A stretch of DNA of 41,571 bases, taken from a virus. This document shows positions 27,647 through 33,494 of this stretch, in pieces (within the stretch, counting starts at the first letter, position 1; every line of letters starts with the position of its first letter). The position numbers were made by a program, and so were the translations under genes. Where the stretch lies: the IMG/VR virus record IMGVR_UViG_3300019776_001028, positions 1 to 41,571 of that record; one strand, 5' to 3'. The notes beneath the pieces are model-generated. The model did not search any database. It had not been told where the DNA came from and worked only from the letters and a program-made list of their open reading frames with translations.

Positions 27647-27672
27647 AAAGCGTCTCACTATCGAGACGCTTT
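27647..27672 (-). terminator. Strong intrinsic terminator after the tail-tube gene
   Basis: 10-bp stem AAAGCGTCTC/GAGACGCTTT with a 6-nt loop; on the minus strand seven T's follow. It lies 27 bp after the stop at 27699, ending the capsid/tail-tube transcript before the small genes at 27097-27628. Confidence 0.85.
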
Positions 27673-27698
27673 CAAAATTAACTAAAAACTAAAAAAAA

Positions 27699-28268
27699 CT
27701 ACGGCGCGGGAACAACCGAAATTTCGCCTTTATAAATACTCGCTGGACCAAAATTTTTGTCCTTAAAAGTAATTTTAGCCGAGTTTTTGCCTTCTAATAA
27801 TGCTCCAATCTCGTGCTCTAAATCGCTAGCTTCAGCGGCATATTTTGACCATCCAAGCTGTCTGATATTTGTGGTTCCAACTTCTTCTGCTAAAATAATG
27901 AGTTTTTCATTTTTTATTGCTCGCATAAAACCAAGTAGATCAGCACTAGAACCAGCTAGTTCAATAGCAATGCTGTTTTCAAATAATTTACCGCCTTTGG
28001 CGCCAATATTTTTCGTTTTAACTTCGCCCGTTTCTTGGATAAAATCAATGGTTTTAAAGCATTTTGTGGTTTTAAAAACGTGATTTTCGGTAATTTCCAT
28101 CAACTCTGCGTAATTTCCAGCAACATTAAGAGGGTCTTCGTCCTCCATTTTTTTGGTGTCAACAATGGTTTCAAAATCGCTTTTTCTAGCATACCATACT
28201 TTTGTTGCCAACCCTGCAATTGGTTCGGTGCTTTCGCCACCCAAATCTTCTAAAGGTAATAATGCCAT
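27699..28268 (-). CDS. Major tail tube protein candidate (189 aa)
   Basis: Downstream of the capsid gene and of normal tail-tube length. The protein is beta-rich and has the layout seen in tail-tube proteins of Bacteroidetes siphophages: an early WYARKSDFETI segment, a central strand-rich part, and a KITFKDKNFGPASIYKGEI end. It would polymerise around the tape measure. No signature motif confirms it, so context carries much weight. A terminator follows directly. Confidence 0.65.
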   Translation of the reverse strand: MALLPLEDLGGESTEPIAGLATKVWYARKSDFETIVDTKKMEDEDPLNVAGNYAELMEITENHVFKTTKCFKTIDFIQETGEVKTKNIGAKGGKLFENSIAIELAGSSADLLGFMRAIKNEKLIILAEEVGTTNIRQLGWSKYAAEASDLEHEIGALLEGKNSAKITFKDKNFGPASIYKGEISVVPAP

Positions 28269-28270
28269 AA

Positions 28271-28756
28271 TTATTGTCTTTTTACAAAAGGACTATTACC
28301 AACTATTAGGTTGGCCATAATCTCTTTATTGGTTAAAATTTCTTCTCTCGAGTAAACTCTCCCGTTTACTTGTAATTTTTTCACATACTTTGCAAGTGTG
28401 TAATTTTTGCCGTTGTATTCGAAAATTTCAGGAACTACAATCTCCGCATCGTTTACGGTAATGCCTGTAGTTTGTTCCGCTTCCGGTGCTTTTTCTTCGG
28501 TAGAAGTTTCTCCCACAATTGAAGTAGTTTGTTCCGCTTCCGGTGCTTTTTCTTCGGTAGAAGTTTCTTCTACAACTGGTGCAGATTCTTCCACAATTGA
28601 AGTAGTTTGTTCCGCTTCCGGTGCTTTTTCTTCCACAACTGGTGCAGATTCTTCCACAACAGGCGTAGTTTGTTCCACTACCGGTGCTGCGAGTTTTTCG
28701 GATTTAACTCCATCGGCAACTTGTGCCGTTGGAGTGTTTTTTTTTGGTATACTCAT
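28271..28756 (-). CDS. Repeat-rich virion-region protein (161 aa)
   Basis: The N-terminal two thirds consist of degenerate repeats built from VVEE, EEKAPEAEQTT and SIVEE units (about residues 20-95). The remainder is a compact domain (YNGKNYTLAKYVKKLQVNGRVYS). It lies between the capsid and tail-tube genes. The acidic, Pro/Glu/Val-rich repeat is probably an extended linker; an accessory capsid or tail protein displaying a flexible arm is possible. Confidence 0.6.
   Translation of the reverse strand: MSIPKKNTPTAQVADGVKSEKLAAPVVEQTTPVVEESAPVVEEKAPEAEQTTSIVEESAPVVEETSTEEKAPEAEQTTSIVGETSTEEKAPEAEQTTGITVNDAEIVVPEIFEYNGKNYTLAKYVKKLQVNGRVYSREEILTNKEIMANLIVGNSPFVKRQ
28467..28660. repeat. Intragenic tandem repeats (57- and 78-bp spacing)
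   Basis: A 32-bp unit beginning GTAGTTTGTTCCGCTTCC occurs at 28467, 28524 and 28602, with shorter repeated blocks (CAACTGGTGCAGATTCTTCC) between. Spacings of 57 and 78 bp are multiples of three, so gain or loss of a unit keeps the frame. The repeats can expand or contract by recombination or slippage. Confidence 0.85.
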
Positions 28757-28759
28757 TTT

Positions 28760-29764
28760 TTAAGGTGTTACGACAAGATTTTCACTATCATAATACAAGG
28801 CATTCTTGACGGCATCGCCTAGACCTCGATCAGAACCATCAAATACGGCAACATATACCAACTCGTTAATCATGAAGTCGTAGCCAAGCCAGAACTCCAT
28901 AAAGATTTTAACGATGTAATCCAAAATCTGAATATCGGTGATTGCCGGTTTGTCGAACACGTCAATCAAGCGGATCATGTTTTCCTCTACCGTGGCAAAA
29001 ATCAAATTGTCCGGAATGCTTGGCAAACCAACAATTTCCAATTTTGTCAGTGGCGTTTTGATGGTGTCGCCATCAGTATAGGTCACTTTCGTTCCGTAGT
29101 GCTGTTCGTACTGGTCCATAAACTCTAACTTCAAGTTTTCGCTCATGAATAAGTATTTGATTTTTTTACGGGTTTTCTTTGGCAATCCTTTTTCAAACGA
29201 TTTTACTTCGTCCAAAATATTTTCTGGAGTAATAGCATTCAAAGGAATTTTAAACGCTGGATGCGTGGCACTTGCCAAAGCTGCTTCAATAACAGCTGCA
29301 ATTCCGTTCAAAGAACTTCCGTAGCTACCTGCGGCGGTTAAAGCATCGTACTCTCCGGTTTGAGACAAATCTTCTAAATCATCGATGGTTTTCAACATCA
29401 AATCGGCAATGATGTATTTTGAAATTGGATGTTGGTCCGCTTTCAAACCTTCGGTGTACAAAAATGCCAACCAAGTGTTCAACACTTCAGATGGTATAAC
29501 CGGAAAGTTAACTTTTTGGTGGAAGTTTTCCAGTTTTTTACTTTTGAAAGAAGCCTCTCCAAGTGCTTGCCATTCTGCTTTAAAACCTTGAACTACTCTC
29601 GAAGTGATTTGGTTGAATTGCGGAAATTTCCCCTTCACTGCCGTGATGGTTTTGCAATACTTGTTCAGCGTAATTTCAGGCGAATAAACACCCGTTTGAG
29701 CCACGATGTTTGGATTGGCTGCGATATATTCTTGCAATTCTTTTGCAATGTCTTGAATATTCAT
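28760..29764 (-). CDS. Major capsid protein
   Basis: 334 aa, in the normal range for an HK97-type capsid protein. It directly follows the protease/scaffold gene (3 bp apart) and precedes the tail-tube candidate, the usual order of a head operon. Composition (few Cys, no membrane segment, regular alpha/beta mix, ending in an acidic tail) fits. I recognise it mainly from position, size and resemblance to Bacteroidetes phage capsid proteins rather than from a named motif. Confidence 0.8.
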   Translation of the reverse strand: MNIQDIAKELQEYIAANPNIVAQTGVYSPEITLNKYCKTITAVKGKFPQFNQITSRVVQGFKAEWQALGEASFKSKKLENFHQKVNFPVIPSEVLNTWLAFLYTEGLKADQHPISKYIIADLMLKTIDDLEDLSQTGEYDALTAAGSYGSSLNGIAAVIEAALASATHPAFKIPLNAITPENILDEVKSFEKGLPKKTRKKIKYLFMSENLKLEFMDQYEQHYGTKVTYTDGDTIKTPLTKLEIVGLPSIPDNLIFATVEENMIRLIDVFDKPAITDIQILDYIVKIFMEFWLGYDFMINELVYVAVFDGSDRGLGDAVKNALYYDSENLVVTP

Positions 29765-29767
29765 TTC

Positions 29768-30229
29768 TTATTTTTTAGGGTTAAACATTTCGTTTGCAAG
29801 TTGATTATGCCCCGCATTGGCATCGACATAAGTTTTCGTTTGTCCAGCTGCTTGTTTTGGATCAACTATGGTGGTTGTGTGGTTCGCACCGTCTTTATTT
29901 GCCATCTCTTTAACTTTTCCAGATAAAGCGGCAATTTTTTCGGTTACAGTTCCTGTGGCTTCAAGTCCAGCCTCCACAAGAATGGCATCAACAGACGTTT
30001 CCAAACTGGCAATGGTGCCGGTTGCTGTCGCTAGTTCGGTTTGAAGCGCCGGGTTTTTCTTCGCTTCTTCCAGTTGCGTTTGCAGATCAGCCTCGGATGT
30101 TTCCAAAGCATCGATACGATTTTCGATTAAGTCCAGTTGTTCTTCGTTCAAATAACTGCCATTGTCCGTAGTGGCCAAGGCAGCCGTTAAACCCAAAACA
30201 GCCTGCACTTTTAGCAGTTGTTTACTCAT
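29768..30229 (-). CDS. Possible nested scaffold gene (internal start)
   Basis: An in-frame ATG at 30229 (residue 290 of the long product) begins MSKQLLKVQAVLGL right where the peptidase domain ends, and an A-rich stretch lies just upstream. In phage lambda the protease gene C contains the scaffold Nu3 as a nested gene in the same way. The 153-aa product would be pure scaffold. Internal initiation is inferred. Confidence 0.4.
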   Translation of the reverse strand: MSKQLLKVQAVLGLTAALATTDNGSYLNEEQLDLIENRIDALETSEADLQTQLEEAKKNPALQTELATATGTIASLETSVDAILVEAGLEATGTVTEKIAALSGKVKEMANKDGANHTTTIVDPKQAAGQTKTYVDANAGHNQLANEMFNPKK

Positions 30230-31096
30230 ATTTTTGTTTGTGTTTTGATTGATATTATCGTTTAAATTGGCAAGGCTAAACACCTTGTCTATTGCAGTTT
30301 GCAAAGTCCCTGTTTCATCAATTAAGCCCATTTCTAAAGCTTTTTCGCCGCTCCAAGTTCCGCCAGCAAAAACGGCTTCATTCAATTGCGGACGTGTCGC
30401 CAACATATCCGCGTGAAATGTGGCAACAATTGGATCTAATACATTTTTGATGTATGGCTCGTAGTTGGAATTGTCGATTACTTCTCTATAATCGCCGTTT
30501 TTTTCGGTAGAAGCTGTGGCATAAAATTCATGTACTTTTGCACCGTATTTTTCCCATATTCCAGAAAAATCAACAATTGTAGTGTAAGCTCCGATAGAGC
30601 CAATGGCATCGGCACGCTTATTGGCTACAATCCATGTAGCGGCATTTCCAAGATAGTAAGCCGCTGAACACATATAACCATCGGTATAAGTAACAATGGG
30701 TTTTGGGTATGCTCTTAAATAATCATAAAATTCGCCGGTTCCATATACTTGACCGCCTCCGCTGTCTATATCCAAAACAACTCCAGCAACACTAGGGTCA
30801 TTTTTATAATAGTCTAAAATGGAGACAAAGGATTTTGTACCTAAATATTCATAAGTTGAAAATTTTTGAATAGGCGTTTTAATGGAGAGAATAACTACCG
30901 TAGTGGCAGTTACTCCAGAAGTATCATTTGATGAAGATTGCGATTTGTTAACCGCTGCCAATTCTTTTTCCTTTTCGGTTTTGACAGAAGTTTTACCAAG
31001 TACTAAAGCAGAATATAGCGAAGGGATTAATGACTGCGCATATTCCTTGTTGATGTAGAATGGACTTGCAAAAATGCTCTGTAGATTGTTTTCCAA
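29768..31096 (-). CDS. Prohead protease (S49/SppA type) fused to a scaffold domain
   Basis: Residues about 60-270 are an S49 peptidase: DIDSGGGQV (about 109-117), GYMCSAAYYLGNAA with the catalytic Ser (about 144), then GSIGAYTT, and a conserved Lys in ASTEKNGDYRE (about 199) completing the Ser/Lys dyad. A second part (about 290-442) is a Glu/Ala-rich coiled coil, typical of internal scaffolds. Such proteins cleave the scaffold and capsid tails during head maturation. An in-frame ATG at residue 290 could allow the scaffold to be made alone. Confidence 0.88.
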   Translation of the reverse strand: MENNLQSIFASPFYINKEYAQSLIPSLYSALVLGKTSVKTEKEKELAAVNKSQSSSNDTSGVTATTVVILSIKTPIQKFSTYEYLGTKSFVSILDYYKNDPSVAGVVLDIDSGGGQVYGTGEFYDYLRAYPKPIVTYTDGYMCSAAYYLGNAATWIVANKRADAIGSIGAYTTIVDFSGIWEKYGAKVHEFYATASTEKNGDYREVIDNSNYEPYIKNVLDPIVATFHADMLATRPQLNEAVFAGGTWSGEKALEMGLIDETGTLQTAIDKVFSLANLNDNINQNTNKNMSKQLLKVQAVLGLTAALATTDNGSYLNEEQLDLIENRIDALETSEADLQTQLEEAKKNPALQTELATATGTIASLETSVDAILVEAGLEATGTVTEKIAALSGKVKEMANKDGANHTTTIVDPKQAAGQTKTYVDANAGHNQLANEMFNPKK

Positions 31097-31103
31097 TGCA
31101 AAA

Positions 31104-31135
31104 AAATTTGTACTTATTATTTCAAGTACAAATTT
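31104..31135 (-). terminator. Leader hairpin/terminator upstream of the protease gene
   Basis: A perfect 12-bp stem AAATTTGTACTT/AAGTACAAATTT with an 8-nt loop. On the minus strand it ends in seven T's, eight bases before the protease ATG. It lies between the late box at 31154-31164 and the gene, so it would end transcription from that box unless antiterminated; alternatively it is a 5' stabiliser. Confidence 0.6.
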
Positions 31136-31153
31136 TAGTTTTTAGTCAATCTT

Positions 31154-31164
31154 AAAATAGGACA
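31154..31164 (-). promoter_or_regulatory. Late box TGTCCTATTTT, copy D
   Basis: On the minus strand it begins 5 bp after the stop of the gene at 31170 and ends 58 bp before the protease ATG at 31096, heading the capsid operon. It matches the other four copies exactly. Confidence 0.55.
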
Positions 31165-31169
31165 CGATT

Positions 31170-31631
31170 TTATCCCTTGTAGTACACTGGTCTTTTTCGG
31201 GTTTCGCCCTTGATATTTACGGTGATAAGACCTAAATCATCTATCTTTTTACCTTCATCAATTTTATAAGTTAGAATAAGTGGTTCTTCATTTGTGCCAT
31301 ACATTTTTTTTAAACCGGTGTTCAAATACCCAACAGCTACCACGGGCTTATTTTGGTAATAATCCAAATATTTTTCCAACTCAATTATTCTATTGGAAAA
31401 ACTAAAAACAATTTCAGTTGGATAAATAGTGCCTTCCGCTGATTGTTTCGGCGTAATATTCACATCAATACTGTCGTCGGCAATTATTCCGTAATTGTCA
31501 ATTCGTGACGGATTATGAGTTATTTGCGTGGCCGTTTCGTCATTTACAACAATGGGCCAGTTGGCTGTCTCTTCCAAAAGAAAAAATTCCACTTTTTCAA
31601 ATCCTCCTAATTGTTCAAAATCTGCTTCCAT
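31170..31631 (-). CDS. Hypothetical tail/neck protein (153 aa)
   Basis: Beta-rich protein with an N-terminal LGGFEKVEFFLLEETANWP segment. It is located just upstream of the head operon but separated from it by the late box. Similar small proteins in Bacteroidetes phages are tail-completion candidates. The 100 bp upstream contain a TTTGGC/GCCAAA hairpin and a degenerate, inverted copy of the late box. Function unresolved. Confidence 0.55.
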   Translation of the reverse strand: MEADFEQLGGFEKVEFFLLEETANWPIVVNDETATQITHNPSRIDNYGIIADDSIDVNITPKQSAEGTIYPTEIVFSFSNRIIELEKYLDYYQNKPVVAVGYLNTGLKKMYGTNEEPLILTYKIDEGKKIDDLGLITVNIKGETRKRPVYYKG

Positions 31632-31737
31632 AATAAATTATTTTTTTTAAACTGTCCTATTCGCACGCCTTTGTGGCTTTGGCTTACGGCTGTTTTTTGC
31701 CAAAAGTCGATTTTTTTAAATCAATTATTTTTAAAAT

Positions 31738-32202
31738 TTATTTGCCGTTGCTGTGGCGTAAATAAGCACGGTAAAGACTATCAAATTTCACTTCATTTTC
31801 CGAAATTCCGTATTTATTCAAAAAAATACGCATTGCTTCGGCGGCCGATGAGTTCATTTTATCAACGGCAATATCAATGTGGGAATAAAAATCTTCCATA
31901 AATAATTTTTCTAGGCATATTGCCAGAAATCGCCTTTTTCTCAATGTAATTTGAAAACCAAATTCGTAAAAATATTGTTGTGAAATCTGTATCACGTATT
32001 TTTCAGTGTAGTCAGCAAAACCTTGATCGGGTTTTTCGGTTTTTTTATCCAGAATATTAAATATTAAAATCCCCAGCAATGATTTTTTTGTCAAAGTATG
32101 TTCCTCACCATATCTAACAGCGATGTATTTTTTGATATGCGGTTTTACTGGAATTTTAATCGAAATGAATGTAGGTTGTTTTTTAGCGGAGGCGTTTTTC
32201 AT
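31738..32202 (-). CDS. Hypothetical basic protein, possible regulator (154 aa)
   Basis: A Lys-rich N-terminus is followed by IPVKPHIKKYIAVRYGEEHTLTKKSLLGILIFNIL, an opening I associate with small uncharacterised proteins of Bacteroidetes mobile elements. The rest is helical and basic. It is a single gene with its own 190-bp upstream region containing a 12-bp palindrome. Standing alone between the head operon and hicAB, it could be a late regulator or a DNA-binding protein; there is no diagnostic motif. Confidence 0.55.
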   Translation of the reverse strand: MKNASAKKQPTFISIKIPVKPHIKKYIAVRYGEEHTLTKKSLLGILIFNILDKKTEKPDQGFADYTEKYVIQISQQYFYEFGFQITLRKRRFLAICLEKLFMEDFYSHIDIAVDKMNSSAAEAMRIFLNKYGISENEVKFDSLYRAYLRHSNGK

Positions 32203-32233
32203 TGGTATTAAAATAAATTTAAATTCAATTTCT

Positions 32234-32245
32234 TTTACCGGTAAA
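32234..32245. promoter_or_regulatory. Perfect palindrome upstream of the gene at 31738-32202
   Basis: TTTACCGGTAAA is a perfect 12-bp palindrome 32 bp upstream of the ATG at 32202, in otherwise AT-rich intergenic DNA. It is a candidate operator, possibly autoregulatory. The rest of the 32203-32337 stretch shows no gene. Confidence 0.4.
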
Positions 32246-32337
32246 CTTTCCCGCTAGATACCTTGTAATAATTTTATGATGTAAAATTAACAAAATCACT
32301 CAATAATAAGTGCGTTTGAAAAAAAATAACTTTTTTG

Positions 32338-32368
32338 TTTGTAAATGATATAAATATTTATATCTTTG
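32338..32368 (+). promoter_or_regulatory. hicAB promoter with overlapping operator palindrome
   Basis: TTTG (32338-32341) and TATCTTTG (32361-32368), 19 bp apart, match the Bacteroidetes promoter consensus. A perfect 18-bp palindrome, GATATAAATATTTATATC (32347-32364), overlaps the -7 box, the expected place for the HicB antitoxin (which has a DNA-binding domain) to repress its own operon. Predicted start about 32374. Confidence 0.75.
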
Positions 32369-32396
32369 AAGTGTCAAACAATAACAAATAAATGCA

Positions 32397-32591
32397 GTGA
32401 AAAAATTTAAAGTAAGAGAAATTCTTAAAATGCTGGGCGATGATGGTTGGTACCTCGCAAAGCAAAATGGAAGCCACCGACAATTCAAACATTTAACAAA
32501 ATCAGGAAAAGTAACGGTAAATGCAAAACCAAGTGACACATTAAGTCAAGAGCTTTTAAACAGTATTTTTAAACAAGCAGGGTGGAAATAG
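32397..32591 (+). CDS. hicA: HicA-type mRNA interferase toxin
   Basis: The 64-aa sequence has the HicA pattern: MKKFKVREILKMLGDDGWYLAKQ, then GSHRQFKH with the catalytic His, then GKVTVNAKPSDTLSQELLNSIFKQAG. HicA folds like a double-stranded RNA-binding domain and cleaves mRNA. The start is GTG at 32397. An ATG five bases upstream opens only ATG-CAG-TGA, whose stop overlaps that GTG, so toxin translation may be coupled to or dampened by a two-codon leader. The toxin gene precedes the antitoxin gene, as usual for hicAB. Confidence 0.9.
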   Translation: MKKFKVREILKMLGDDGWYLAKQNGSHRQFKHLTKSGKVTVNAKPSDTLSQELLNSIFKQAGWK

Positions 32592-32616
32592 CCACCCTGC
32601 TAAAAACAAAAACATC

Positions 32617-32997
32617 ATGAAAAAACAAATCAATATATTAATTAGCTGGAGTGGGGATAATTATAGTGCTGGAACTAACGACCTTGATGGCGTGGTTATG
32701 GCTACAAGTAAAAATTATGCCGGTATAAAAAAAGAATTTGAATCTGCTTTTGCTTTTCATTTGGAAGATGGGGACAGCATTGATAATTATAAACTAAATT
32801 ATGAACTGCAAACATCTGCCCTTTTGCGAAAATTAGATGGGGTGTTAACTCGATCGGCATTATCTCGAGTTACTGGAATAAATGAGCAACAACTAAGCCA
32901 TTATATCACTGGGCACAGAAATCCTAGAGAAAAACAACGAAAAAGAATAATCGAAGGAATTCACTCCATTGGGAAAGAATTAATAAGCGTTGTGTAG
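32617..32997 (+). CDS. hicB: HicB-type antitoxin with DNA-binding domain
   Basis: The N-terminal half (about 1-60) has the HicB fold pattern: ILISWSGDNYSAGTNDLDGVVMATSKNYAGIKKEF...AFHLEDG, a partial RNase H-like fold that neutralises HicA. The C-terminal half carries an XRE-like HTH (about 76-110, SALSRVTGINEQQLSHYITGHRNPREKQ), which probably binds the palindrome upstream of hicA. The pair may stabilise the prophage or block other phages. It ends in a terminator at 33030. Confidence 0.88.
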   Translation: MKKQINILISWSGDNYSAGTNDLDGVVMATSKNYAGIKKEFESAFAFHLEDGDSIDNYKLNYELQTSALLRKLDGVLTRSALSRVTGINEQQLSHYITGHRNPREKQRKRIIEGIHSIGKELISVV

Positions 32998-33029
32998 TTA
33001 TTGTTTGACGACTTTTCTGCCAACAACTG

Positions 33030-33055
33030 AACCCCGCAATTTGCGGGGTTTTTTT
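33030..33055 (+). terminator. Intrinsic terminator after hicAB
   Basis: 8-bp stem AACCCCGC/GCGGGGTT with a 5-nt loop, followed by five further T's. It is nearly identical to the terminator at 27054-27078, but points the other way, and like that one is followed at once by a late box. Confidence 0.85.
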
Positions 33056-33056
33056 A

Positions 33057-33067
33057 TGTCCTATTTT
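33057..33067 (+). promoter_or_regulatory. Late box TGTCCTATTTT, copy E
   Basis: The only + strand copy, and it heads the only rightward late operon. It begins 1 bp after the terminator's T-run and ends 40 bp before the ATG at 33108. The box always reads in the direction of the operon it precedes. Confidence 0.6.
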
Positions 33068-33107
33068 TAGATTTTGTCCAAGCTTAATTTAGCTTAAAAA
33101 TTAAGCA

Positions 33108-33494
33108 ATGGCATCGGCAATAGACTTATACAATCTCGAAAGACAATTAGCTACCAAAGGCACTGCTGCCTTGAAAAGCGCGTTGAAAAATGCCATCAAT
33201 TCAACGGTTGGTTTTAAGACTTTTGCTGCTTTAAATCAGGCAAATTCCCGCGCAGTTTACCGTGATCAACGCCTCCAAAGAATTACAATCCAAGCCCCGC
33301 ATTATATTTTCAAGCAAAATTATGGTTTTGAAGGAACCAAGTCCAACGGCATCAATATGCGTTTAAAAGAAACTGATGTTTTGGCAAAAGCATTAGATAC
33401 TTCAAACATTTTGAACACGTTGGCAGATGGTATTTCGGAAATACGTTTAAGTCAAGTTGCCGCATTAATCAAATTCTCTAATAATGGCAGCTAG
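33108..33494 (+). CDS. Hypothetical tail protein upstream of the tape measure (128 aa)
   Basis: First gene of the rightward tail operon; it overlaps the tape measure gene by 11 bp. Ala/Leu-rich helices at the N-terminus (LYNLERQLATKGTAALKSALKNAI) and a beta-like centre. A minor tail or tape-measure partner is likely from position. Confidence 0.6.
   Translation: MASAIDLYNLERQLATKGTAALKSALKNAINSTVGFKTFAALNQANSRAVYRDQRLQRITIQAPHYIFKQNYGFEGTKSNGINMRLKETDVLAKALDTSNILNTLADGISEIRLSQVAALIKFSNNGS

Noticed and set aside
28467-28660. Repeats as a CRISPR array
   Set aside because: Spacing is irregular (57 and 78 bp), the intervening DNA is itself repetitive and the repeats are coding; there are no cas genes.
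28407-28763. Rightward 118-codon frame rich in Ser, Val and Cys-Ser-Ala-Ser repeats
   Set aside because: It mirrors the tandem repeats of the leftward gene at 28271-28756; operon context supports the leftward reading.
31653-31662. Sixth copy of the late box (TGTCCTATTC)
   Set aside because: It has a changed end and points away from the adjacent gene at 31170-31631, with no + strand operon after it. Kept only as a degenerate match.
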